A stretch of DNA of 64,000 bases from NCBI RefSeq assembly GCF_000006565.2, contig NC_031468.1, positions 620,001-684,000 of the forward strand, in the 5' to 3' direction. The notes under the pieces were generated by a model, which was not told where the DNA came from, ran no database searches, and worked only from the letters and a program-made list of their open reading frames with translations. Numbering within the stretch: position 1 is the first letter of the stretch; each line of letters starts with the position of its first letter. This stretch comes from Toxoplasma gondii ME49 (Eukaryota; Apicomplexa; Conoidasida; Eucoccidiorida; Sarcocystidae). The position numbers and the translations under genes are program-made. Shown here one piece after another: positions 1 through 10,917 of the stretch.

Positions 1-102
1 CCGATCCGACAAAGAGCCTGGACCCTAAGATTTGGAGGAGCGGACAGGGCAATTCTTCCTCTCAGTGTGTTGTTATGTTCGTTGTTATTTTCCGTTTCAC
101 AG

Positions 103-753
103 CTCACCAAAGACATGCAAATTGTTTGGACAATGGAAACCAAGGACAAACTGGCGGGCTTCTACAAACAGAAGGCCATCCGCCTCCAGGTAACGTGTGT
201 GCACCTAAACGCCCCGCTGCAGCCCAGCTCAAATGAATAGTCGAGATCCAACTTTACTCCTTTAGAAGGACTTTCTGCATGTCAAGGGGAACAGTTTTTT
301 CTTTCGTCAACACCGAAACCCAGCAACGGGGGAAAGGGCCCACAAGAGAAACGCGAGTTGGGGAAACCTTTTTCTTGAAGGAGTTCCGTCCTTTTGCAGT
401 CGATGAAGACAGCACACGACGTTCTCCGGACCCCTCCGCTCGACGCCTCTGTGCGGTTCTGCAACTGGCCACGTTCTCTGGCTGTCGAGTGGCCAGTTTC
501 TTCTTTCTCTGGTCTTGGCTACCTCCCCTTGACCGTATCCCCATTCCCCGTCACTGTGCACGTGTGAGTTTTGTGTGTGTTGCAGCACATTGTCGGCATT
601 GACTATGGCACCGCGTCCGCCGCATGTCGTTCACGCATGGCGGCAGCATCGAAGAGGAAGGAGGAAATTTTGCCATGGAGATGCTTTGAAATTCGGACTC
701 TCTCGACTTCTTACCTTTTCACAGCTCAATCCGATGACATCGCCGCAACGTAA
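103..753 (+). CDS. 3' end of an unrecognised protein-coding gene (two exons, partial)
   Basis: Two exons are proposed, 103-189 and 586-753. The first follows a good acceptor (TTTCACAG) and encodes 29 residues beginning LTKDMQIVWTME. It ends in CAG before GTAACG, in phase 0. The second follows TGTTGCAG and reads on in phase 0 as HIVGIDYGTASAACRSRM, then a basic stretch, to a TAA at 751-753. The joined reading frame is open and protein-like, but I do not recognise the family. The 5' part of the gene lies left of the window. A second acceptor-like TTTCACAG at about 714-721 leaves open a further intron and a different C-terminus. What supports this is only frame continuity and splice consensus. 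Confidence 0.4.
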
Positions 754-1446
754 GCTCACCGGACACACACGGTCCGCACCTGTGCTGTGTCCTCTGCCGT
801 GTCTGTGCTCGCTAGCTCATACTTTGACGTGGCAAGCGAGGAACTGTATTTAGATTGCCTAAAAGTAAATGTTGTCCAAAGGTTTCCGCTCTCAATACCT
901 TTCGAAAATAGCGAAGCTTCCAACCAGACATGAAAACCGGTAGGAGACTGAAATCCACCACTCTCAAAGTGTTTAAGCCGTCCAGTGGGGTTGTGGTACA
1001 CAGCAGTCATAAAGAACTCGGTTGTCTGTACTGCATAACAAACAATTTTTTAAAATCCTAAAAAGAGATAACTGCGCAGAATGGGCTGAGGACCCAGTGC
1101 AGAAGAGGCACGAGTCTTTTTCCTGCCTCCGGGACTTCAGCAGTGCGTGTTTCCTTGAGAGGGTCCAGGGGCGAGACAGTTTCACGCTTACGATGTTTCT
1201 TCTTCGTCGGCATGAATCGGAATTCCTGCATATCCTGGTCGTTGACGGAAATCGCGCCAAGAGGCCATGCAATAGAGAAATAAATTGTGTTGGAGGAAAT
1301 TAATCATTCTGGAACACGAATACAGTCAGTTAGACGCAGGTGGACTGAGGAGGTGGTGGGGCAATCAAAGAGTCAAACATCGACGTATGTTTCTGTGTCC
1401 TGTACGCGGAGACATGCGCTTTTATGCACATCGGCATGCACATATA

Positions 1447-1474
1447 CGTATATATATATATATATATATATATG
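1447..1474. repeat. (TA)n microsatellite
   Basis: Uninterrupted alternating T and A, roughly 14 units, in a non-coding spacer. Tracts of this kind are common in coccidian genomes and are likely to be length-polymorphic. Confidence 0.9.
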
Positions 1475-3609
1475 TTCTGGTGGTGACGCTTGTGCATTTT
1501 GACGGATGTGTGTCTGCGCACATTGTACAGAATGTTTCGTGTGGCAATGTCTCGTCTACTTAGGAAAAAATGAACCGTGAAATGGAGAGCGCATCTTTTG
1601 TTTTTGCGAGATACGAAGATTCGGAAGAATTTTGCTACGTGTCCAGGTCAACATCTCTGGCATTCTGCGAAAGATTTCATTCGTCTTTCCTTGTTAGGCT
1701 AGCTCACAAATACCAACAGATTTGCTTTTCTGTTTTCTGTGTTGGTTCGCAGGTGGGTTGTTTGCCTTGGTAGGCTTGTTTCCCAGTGGTCAGACGCGCC
1801 CAACATAAAGACGCACAGGGAAGTGTGTGTCCGTCGAGTCAAGATGAAGCTGCAGCGGTACTGCCAGGAAAAACGTAAGTGTCGGTGATTCCCTTCCGCC
1901 ACATTTCCTTGGCTTCTAGGTCATCCATTCCTTTGCACCGCATACTCATTGACATGCTGTGTCGTACATTTCGAACGAAACGGTTCCCCTGAACGGACAG
2001 AAACACAAAGCGTTTTTTAGCGTACAGGCAGCCACACGAGTCGTCCAACTCGAACTGTATGTACTTGCGAAAAAAAGCTGTCTTTCTGAAGCACGACGCG
2101 TTCGAACTATCTAAGCAAAACAGCAAGTCAAAGAAACGTCACTTGTCCTCAGAACGAGCGACGCTAGATGTGATTAGACTCTCATGGGCAGTTCGAAAAA
2201 CACATGGAAACTCGAGACACATGTGAGCCTGAGGCTGTGAATATTTCTAAGACGGTTCAGAGCGATGGAAAGTCGAAGAGGGTCGGTCCGCAGTGAAGCC
2301 ACAGACACAAAGATGGACACTTTTTTTCGGCCAGCTTCCGGCGAACCCTGCAGGACACTCGAGAAGATTGCACCGAGAGTATTTGTGGAAAGTGTGGCAC
2401 TGTGTTGTCTGCAGCTTATCTGCGCAGCTTCTGGCCCACCACCGGGTCTTGTCGAATGTTAATGCCAGTTGATCTCGCCTTTCCCTTGCTTTCTGTCAGG
2501 CATTACCCCAAGAAAGATGTGGCTCGACGCGATTGCTAGGGCCTCCGGACAGCCAGTTTCTGACCAGCCCCGGCGAGCACGGCGTGCCGTCGCAGAGAAG
2601 AAAGGAAAGTGATGTGTGTGCAGCACATTTGGAAATGACTGGGGTAGAAGGCAGATTTTCGTTCGTTTCTGAAGCAAAGAGACTCATGTGACATGGAATT
2701 AAAACGGAGTCTTTAAGTGCAAGTGCTCGTAGGCTGCTAGTCCATCTCCCAGCTTGAAGTGTTCCCCCTGTCACACTTTCGCGAACAGCTAGGCATCGAG
2801 AAAAGAAAAATACTGGACGGAGGGAATGTAACTGAAGACGAGGGGAAGGATGGCTCAAATGCGTTTCTCTTCCGAGAGTCCATGACTCTTATCGCGCCTG
2901 TGCTCAGTGTACCGCGTGCAACAACAAACGCTGTTGGGCATGCGAAACGCGAGGAAAATGTGCAGTGGATGTGATCTGAAGAACGGGAAGGGATATAATA
3001 CAGATGGAGACCGCCCACTTGCAGCGACGTACCTGTTCGTGTCATGCTCACGGGGTGCACGGTGTGGAATACAGAAAAGAAAAATCTCTCTTTCAAAGGC
3101 TGTCTTATTCTCTGTCGATCCTCGATGCCGGAAAAGGGGGCTCGAAAAGATTCGACAAAATCCAGCAAGAGTGAGCGACGATGACACCTGGAGTCGATGT
3201 CTTGGACCAGAAGTAATAAACGACAAAGCAGATCTTTGGTTTGAGGCAAACGGGTGTACGCAATCACGCGTTGCTCTCTTCCATCGTGAGAACGGACTCG
3301 CACCATTCTGCCCGGTGAAAAAACATCTCTCAACATTTCACTTCGATGAGAAACTCATCGTGCATGCAATACACACAAAGAAGACAGTGTGATCGACAGG
3401 TCTTCTTTTTCGCATGGGTTTGTGAATTCTTCGAAGCATTCTCAAGGCGAATCGGGATTACGACTTCACGAGTGATGACTTGCGCTCGGGAGTGATATCC
3501 GTACCATATTCGGTCTCTCCATCCATATATATGTCCATATGATATATATAGATATTTATACATATCGTAGCCCATTCGCGATAACAGCTGTTGTATGCAT
3601 CATACTTCA

Positions 3610-3630
3610 ATATATATATATATATATATA
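3610..3630. repeat. (TA)n microsatellite
   Basis: Roughly 10 TA units in non-coding DNA. Nearby (3523-3560) there are further short interrupted TA-rich stretches. Confidence 0.9.
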
Positions 3631-4572
3631 GGTCCGTATATGCACCGTGCACATATTCGGCCGTTTTTGCAGGTGGTGTGATCTTAGAGTGTCTCAGAGG
3701 AGATAGTTTTTTTGTGGTACTGCAGTTTGGCGTTTTGCTTCATAGTTGCGTCCCGTCTTTGTCGCTTCGCGCTCATATGCCTCTATGTATCGTAACAGTT
3801 TTCCTTTCAGCTGGGTGTCTACCTAGACGTGTCAGTAGCTTCGACGTATCCTTTACTTGTACAAGTGTACACGCTGAAGCGACCACGCTTCATCAAGAAT
3901 GGAGCACATGCGACCAGGTATCTGTATCAGCACGGATACACTGTGTACACTGTTTCTACCTCATCAACATGCCCAGACGTGCAAGTGATGGGTTCTTCCC
4001 AGCTAACCCGAGTGTCGGCCACTGCGAGCACTGGGTTTACTGGATCTGTTTCCCCGACACAATACCTGTCACTGCGGCTCCGAAAGCAAACTGGCATGTG
4101 AGCATGCCAAAGCGTTTCAGCTTCGAACCTAGCAACACAGCACGTCAGCTTCGGTCGAGGTTTGCCGGAATGTTGGTTTTGGATACCCTATAACATCGAC
4201 ACTGTGTCTCTGACATACTGTACAGACGAGCCACACAGAGGACTCACCGGGTTTCGAAGAGATATAGCTATATACAGGTTGCAAAAAATCGTGAGCTCCA
4301 GCATCCAACTCTTTCAGATGATAAACGCATATGAACTGCGCAGAAAAAGTACATTTGCATAATTCCTGGACACGAGAGTCCGATCGTCCCCTGCTACTGT
4401 GAGGTGGAGAAACCAGCAAATGCACTGCGCCGTCGTGTCTCCCTAACGTTGTTCTGTAGCCTCTGCCCCGTACGGAGAATGCCTTTCCAACAAATAGACT
4501 GAAAAACAGACTGCATGAATAAGAAAAATGAACACATCCGTGTTTGGAGTGCAGTGCAACGTAAGTAAAAAT

Positions 4573-6920
4573 CTACGTTAATCTCTCGAAAATGGACGTC
4601 CGCGGAGCGGTCCCCGGGAGAAAGGGCTCGGACCGCATCTGACCTGCAGTGTGCACACACCATAGAACACTTTCTAGTGAATTACAAAGGGTAAGACAGG
4701 CAGTGTTTGAAAGCACGCAAGGCGGACGGAAATCAGAGTAGATCGCCAACTCTTGCCGATAAGTAAAATGCAGGAAACGAAATGTCGAAACGCAGCAACG
4801 GCCAGTCACCGTCGCTGGAATGAAAGAATTTCGAACCCGGGTCCCTGAAGCTGCCAGACTCGTTCGCATATCCCATTTTGTGGCCGCACACCAATTTCAG
4901 GGTACCCCGGCACATTCCACGAGCTTCGCAGGGACTGATGTGATGTGTAGCTGTTGCGGGACAACGTAACTAGAGCACCCGCACCACTGAAAGAGACCAG
5001 AACGATGGTGTAGCCCGCCGCCCATCGTGAAACTTCTGTTTTTCTCTTGGATGTCCGATCACTCACCCAGAACACCCTTCGTCCGAACAGATGTCGATGT
5101 GAAGCCATCAAGGTAGGAAGTGTCGTCGACCTCTTCTACCACAGGTGCCGACTCTGGCTGTCTCGATTTATCCACTTCTGCCACTTTGAGCACGTCGCTG
5201 ACACCGTAGGCGCCTGATCCGCGCATGCGAGTCCCATGGAACGTTTGTACAGCTTTCCTGGCTGCGCTCCGCTCCAGAAAAGCGACAAGGGCCGTCGGCA
5301 AGCGCCCGCCATCGATCTGGGGAAAAGCGCATTCACTAAGCCAGAATTCACGTTAGACACGATGGTGAAGAGATCTAGACATGTGATTAAAATTCGACGT
5401 AAACCGAGTGTCATGCAGCGTATAAAGGCAAGACTAAGTCTCGTACAAAGACATGGCGATGCGTGTGATGCGCAGACAAGCACGAGGCATTCTCACGCAT
5501 CCTGCACTTCGTACGTCATTGAGTAGAACGCGTTGCTGCGTGCACACGACGTGGTTAGCAGGTGTAGGGTGAAACGCAAGCAGGTACAACAGTCCTGGCC
5601 TCACACGGAGTGCTTCGAAAGACCATTCCAAAAATAGCCAGGATGTAGTATCGCAAACGTGGTAGGCAACAGGCTCAGCGGGGCAGCAGCAATATGCGTG
5701 CAACATCCCAAGTCCGCAGATGCCAAAAATGAGGACGCTTTACCTTGAGAGCGAGAACTGTTCCACACACAGCCAGTTTGTCCCGCAAGGCGCTTTCCCG
5801 AACTCCAGCAGGAAGTCCCCGAATGAATACTGAAGATCCTGGACAGCTGGTGACATCTCCGTCGAAGAAATCGTGCGTCCACTCGTCCTTTCCCCGAGCA
5901 GACAGTGCTGCCGAGCCGGCCTTCTCTGTCTCCCGCTGGCGGCGTGGCCAGTCCACATCCTGGGGGCCAAATCGACTAGGTCTTTGCAGAAAACGGCAAC
6001 ACAGGAAGCGGCACGACTGCGCCATTGGAAACCTGGCGGGCGGGAAAGGACCGCGGCCGAGGGGAGGCAAAGACAGCAAGCAGCTGCCAGTTGTTTCGGG
6101 TGCACACAAGGCAGACTGATAAGTCACAAAGCAAAGTGGAGGACTTTTGTCGGGATTCATGTTTAAAACGGAAGGCAACGGAGCCTCCAATTCGCTCAAA
6201 ATGCGGAGAATTCCCGCACGGGCTCCCTTCCTTTCTACAATCGAAATCGAACCCCCGATGAATCCCCATGCTTGTCCGCGGTGACACACCAGGCATCATA
6301 TGAACCCAATCCTTTTCAATACACTCATATCGACAGGAAATACAGAGAGCTACACACGCCAGTACAAATCTACAAACACACGAGCCATCCCAGTGTCTGC
6401 TCATACATGCACATTATCGGCAAGCAATAGGAATCTCCTTAAAGATAATCCTTTAGTGTGACACACGTGTGTCTTGCACTTCCCCGTTTCTTCGGTGAGG
6501 CCGGATGTCTAGTGCTCACCGAGAAGCTCCCGCGGCTGTCCGTAAGGGGTTTGAGCGCAAACTTCTTGTATTTAGGGCAGTCTGTCGGCGGCGCACCGGA
6601 CCGAAACCGTCGGTTTCCCAAGCGTCGTCGGTTTCGTCTGTGCAAGTGTCCACGACAAGCCTTCTCCGTGAAGAATCAATGACCCGTCGAACCGACCCAG
6701 ATGTTGACGCGAGCTGCGCAGACTGCCTCGCTTCTCTGCCTCCTTCCATTCGATCAAACACTGACACGCGAGGCGGCAAATCTCCGCGCGAAACTTTGGA
6801 ACGGCCACTCTTCTCATTCCGTAAAGAATTGCAAGACTGTGTGCTTTCACCGACATCGTCCTGTCCCAGTGCCGCCGCCACTGCACTCCCAAAGATGCCG
6901 CGGTTCGTGAGCGTCGCCAT
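4573..6920 (-). CDS. RRM-domain RNA-binding protein, ALY/REF-like layout (4 exons, 319 aa)
   Basis: Exons are 6920-6520, 5981-5744, 5316-5067 and 4643-4573; their phases (2, 0, 1) agree throughout. The RNA recognition motif spans residues about 183-255 and is split by intron 2. The RNP2-like strand VFIRGLP is at 185-191. Helix 1 is VRESALRDKL, and the RNP1 strand, TALVAFLE (221-228), is degenerate and lacks the usual aromatics. WTHDFFDG at 168-175 recalls the WQHDLFD element just before the RRM of ALY/REF export adaptors. Near-identical short motifs occur at both ends: SVFDRM (53-58) and SIFERL at the C-terminus. The N-terminal 130 residues are Arg/Ser-rich and probably disordered. The start was chosen for its context (AAGACAATGG); an in-frame upstream ATG at 7079 would add 53 residues. 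A nuclear RNA-processing or mRNA-export role is an inference. The last exon is the least certain. Confidence 0.7.
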
Positions 6921-8569
6921 TGTCTTGAACAACAGAGAGAGTAGCTTCCTTGTCAGGAATAACCAAAGGTGAGGAATCAAGATAGGATATTGAGCAAAAT
7001 CTGCGTCAGTAAATATTGAAACGACAACGGCTCCTGTCGGTATAAAGTCAACCGGAACAACTGAAGTCATAAGGGACACGGCAGCGACGTAAAGCCTCAG
7101 AATCAGCTATATGCAGTTCGTGGAATCCTAGCAATCCCACATCATGAGTACCAGAAAGTCGACATACAGTTGCTATATGAGGGGCAGACCGCAAATCGCA
7201 AGACGATTCGGCGCGAAACGGTCGAGATGCGACGTTTCTACACGGAGCAGAATTGACACGAGGGAGCAAGCAGCGTATATTTCACCAGCGATAAATACCC
7301 CGTTTTTCGTGGCAAAAACACTTGTTCAGCTATACAATAACTTGCGACAGTGAAAAAAAACTGGTGGGGACTCGATCCCTTAATTCCAGTGATGTCGGGA
7401 CAATCAATCAGGCAGACGGCCTTGCGTAGCACGGGCCGGACACTCGGGAAAAGCTTCTTGTTGGTACAACCTCACCACAAAAGAGGGAACTGGAAAACTC
7501 ATCGCTACTGAGACGACGACAGTTCGCCGCTGAAAGCTTCAACTTTTTCTCCTGGAAACGAGGCAGCCTTTTGGATCCTACCGGTTAGCCGTTTCGGAAG
7601 GGATCCCGCGTACCGTGAACGCCGTTCGCCGGCGAACACGCACCTCGTTTGCGGACTGGTGGGCTAACTTTAAAAGTGAGAACCACTATAAACAGAAACA
7701 CCAGGAAAGTAGACTCAAGATGTTTATATGTACCTGATACATGGGTTTTATGCCGCTTCATAACGCAGTGCATTCGCGGCGGTAAACAGTGAAGAGAGGT
7801 AACATATGAGACATGCACCCTCGCGGTAGCGCATGCGCCTTGCAGAAGTAGCATGCAGAAGCACCGATAAGAGCCAAGAGACTCGTGGTCGTCCTCCCAA
7901 TTTTACTAGCTCAGAACGGACAGGCAGTTCTTCACTCTCTGGCTTCTCCCGAATGGGATCTGAAGGCGGCACGGATGCCCTCATCTGACGAGCAGCAACG
8001 CTACCTGTATCTTCTACTGGGGGTGGAAAGCGTTACGTCGAAGGAAACCGATCTACGTGAAATGTCGCCCAGCAGCCGAAATATAGCTGATCAGGTACAA
8101 ACAGAGGACGCTTCGTCTGGAACGGATGGCGGCCAATCAAATTCAAGTGCACATTTGCCTCATGAACTCTTCGAAGTTGTTTAATCAAGAGTCAGGAAAC
8201 CAAAAAGCACGGTGGTTTGACAACTGCATTTGCAAACGCGCCACGTCAGCTCGTATGGCCAGATTGATTGTTTTCTATCATCCCATAAGCAGCTCTATTG
8301 ATCTATGTAGAAACAGATGAATAAACGATAAAGAGGTGTTCATTCGCAGCTGTTGCTTCTGTGTCTCGTTCGTGTCTCTCCGGCTCCTGTCTCAATTGGC
8401 GTCTGAAAAAATTCGCATGGACAGAGACTTGCCTCCCCCCAAAGTCATGTAACGGTTAAAGATTCCAACAAGATGAATGAGCTCGGCTAACAAGAGGCTG
8501 CCATTTCTTGTGTGTTAGTTGTGCACGGCAGACTAGTGACGACTGCTCTGTCACTAATCCTCGAGGCAA

Positions 8570-8589
8570 CCCACCTCAAGGTGGGTTCA
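8570..8589. repeat. Short perfect inverted repeat (hairpin)
   Basis: AACCCACCT, two loop bases, then AGGTGGGTT: a 9-bp stem in intergenic DNA with no run of T after it. Whether it has a function is unknown. It could be a protein-binding palindrome or chance. Confidence 0.5.
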
Positions 8590-10441
8590 GCACTTGGACG
8601 CACTGAACACTCTGTTGTCGATGTCGGAGACCACATGGAGCACAGACAAAGCTGCGAATCACAGATACAAAGCTACGCAGATGGTGCAGGGTGACCACCC
8701 AATAAACAAGTTGTTTTTTGAGGGCATGAACATGATAGAGGTGAAGCTAATTTCAGTTTTGAGCAATTCGCTGCAGGAGCCGAAATGGGAATGACCCCAG
8801 ACACATCGACATGTGAACGAAAATCAAGAAGACTAACAAACAGATACGAATCCGTTCCGAAAGAACGTGATTCTGGAAATGGAGTGTAACAGTTGCAGTG
8901 TGCACAGAGCTGCAGCTACGCAACGGTGAACTTAATTGAACTTAATCAAAAGCAGGGGTTCACCACTGGTGAAACAACAGGACACACGCTACGTAAAGTG
9001 ATGTCTTTAACGTTGCCCGCTGGAGTCCGCGGCTGTGTTAGTGACAAAAGCCTGTGACTGCTGCTTAATAGACGTTCACAGTTCAATATGATAACCAAAA
9101 GCTGTATCGCCTCTGAAGCCCGCATCGACACTTGGACCATGCAGAGGGACATTTCACGTTTAGGATGGGAGAACCTATAGCTTTCGCATGAGGCGCGATG
9201 CGTTACCAGGATGCCCAGGAAATGTCTCCATCGGACAGACTGCTTGTTGTACATGCTGAAATAAGAAACATGCATATGTAGCAGAACTTTTTGCATCGTA
9301 ATCGACAGGGGCGACAGTTTCCAGATGCACAAGGCTAAGTATGTGCCCAGGCAACGCCCGTCGCCCGTGCAGTCCCGCAGAAAAGCCCCTGCTTGGGACA
9401 AGCGCAGCTGGACAGCGATATTCTTTTAGAACGGGCAGTAGGATCGTTCCCACACCACCTGTGGGGGCCGCTGCAATGAAAGAGGGGAAACATCTCTGTA
9501 CAGCAACACGAGATACCGCTAACAGCACAGTACACGTATACGATGTCATCCTTACACATGGCCTCGGGGTTGAAATACCTCTAAATTGACATGTGGCCAG
9601 CAGGACTTTACAGCAAACGTTTACACGTGGCACGGTGCTGATGTAGCCATAGTAGCACCCACGTTACGGAGTTTTGCCCGGCAAAGCCTTACTATAGTGG
9701 GCACTCATGTGAATGATGAAGATCAAGCTAATACTGTGGCAGAGGCGCCCCCTGCCCCGGTAAACGGGACGCTGTCTAAACAATGTGCGCGAGAGGGAAG
9801 GATGTTGGATATCTCATGATAAAGAGAAAATAAGGAGCAACACTAAGGATGGAAAGGAAACTTACTAACCCTCCGCTGGAGCTCCGGACGCGGTGACGCA
9901 GGGTACTCGCGGCGTCGCACAGGGCTGAAGATTTGATTATCTATTACGGTGGAAAAGTACCCGTCTTCTGCAGGAAAAGGGCTTAGCTGTAAGGCTGTCG
10001 CACCTACTGCTTTCTGAAATAATACACTGGTAGCGGATCAACTTCCGAGCCAGGCCAACCACGACCAGCAGCATCAGTTCTTAGACAAGAAAGTGAGTTT
10101 TCTTGGGGAGCCTTGTACACCACATAAGCACAGCGCAGAGGTTTGTATGGGCAACTTGTTAAAAGCTTTTTCGCATGGCTTCGAGAAAAACGGCATGTTG
10201 CCATTTGCAATCGAGTTCCTTCTCTGCTTCATCCAGGCTTTCTAACTGCATGCGTGGAGCACACCAGTATTCACCTTCTTCCTTCAGTGTTCTATGAAAA
10301 ACGACAGCTTAGTGGTTATTTTAAAACATTCTCTGCTTTGTGTATTCGTTTAAGAAACTAGTACCAGAGACGCAGCGCTCCCTCTAGCAGTCGTGGCCTA
10401 CAAGCAGCGCACGCCCTCAGCAGTTGCTGCATCTACTTACG

Positions 10442-10448
10442 TGCATGC
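10442..10448 (+). promoter_or_regulatory. TGCATGC motif, distal, upstream of seipin-like gene
   Basis: An exact TGCATGC about 470 bp upstream of the start codon at 10918. The motif is enriched in Toxoplasma promoters and is thought to bind ApiAP2-type factors. The match is seen in the sequence; its use as a promoter element is inferred. Confidence 0.3.
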
Positions 10449-10793
10449 TAACGTGCCATGTTAAACGCCGCCAACACTTGTTGTTCCCTTCGTCTTTGTG
10501 TGGGTTTTCTTAGCATCCCAAGGCTTGATCTGAGATGAAAACGTAGGTGGAGCAATCCCAGTACACACCGGTGTAAGCATTTTTGCCCATGAACGGGTAG
10601 ATGTCGGCAGTTTTTACTGGCGCCCTGCACGGCTGAAGTCGCCAAAACTTTCGCCGGTCAAGAGCCTGTTTGAGTCTTTTTGCTGATGTCGATTGAACGC
10701 AAGAGTTTGTCATTGCGAAGGTTATACAAATGCGGAGTCGTAACGCATGTTTTACCTCACTTTTGAAGTTTCTTTGGGTCCTTTCCGTCCAGT

Positions 10794-10801
10794 TGCATGC
10801 A
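10794..10801 (+). promoter_or_regulatory. TGCATGCA motif, proximal, upstream of seipin-like gene
   Basis: An exact palindromic TGCATGCA about 117 bp upstream of the start codon at 10918, inside the longer palindrome TTGCATGCAA. It is the second copy within 360 bp. The motif is known from coccidian promoters; function at this site is inferred. Confidence 0.4.
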
Positions 10802-10917
10802 AGCACTTGCAACTTCGGGCTGGACCGTTTTCCTCATTAGGGCGGAGATCAAGGCGTTCATTTTCGCTGACGAAAAGACGCTATTTCGGAAGATTTGCCC
10901 ACTATGTCTTTTAAACC

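Larger units (their letters stand above)
754..4572. other. Gene-poor stretch between two genes
   Basis: About 3.8 kb in which no ORF shows convincing protein character or a chain of phase-matched exons. It holds two (TA)n tracts (about 1447-1474 and 3610-3630). It presumably contains the 3' UTRs of the flanking genes, which converge on it (plus-strand gene from the left, minus-strand RRM gene from the right). Confidence 0.5.
6921..10917. other. Intergenic region between divergent genes
   Basis: About 4 kb separating the minus-strand RRM gene from the plus-strand seipin-like gene, so it should carry both promoters. No ORF here has convincing protein features; the longest ones (minus strand, about 8946-9633) look random. 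A perfect 9-bp hairpin lies at about 8570-8589, and two TGCATGC motifs lie close to the seipin-like start. Confidence 0.5.

Noticed and set aside
2737..3336. 199-codon minus-strand ORF
   Set aside because: It overlaps open frames on both strands at the same place, has no membrane, signal or domain pattern, and no phase-matched exon nearby.
4800..4870. tRNA-like T-loop sequence (GGGTTCGAAATTC) on the minus strand
   Set aside because: No matching acceptor stem, D-arm or anticodon arm could be laid out around it; it lies in an intron of the RRM gene.
8946..9633. Overlapping 151- and 152-codon minus-strand ORFs
   Set aside because: Two different frames are open over the same DNA; neither has consistent protein character or splice partners.
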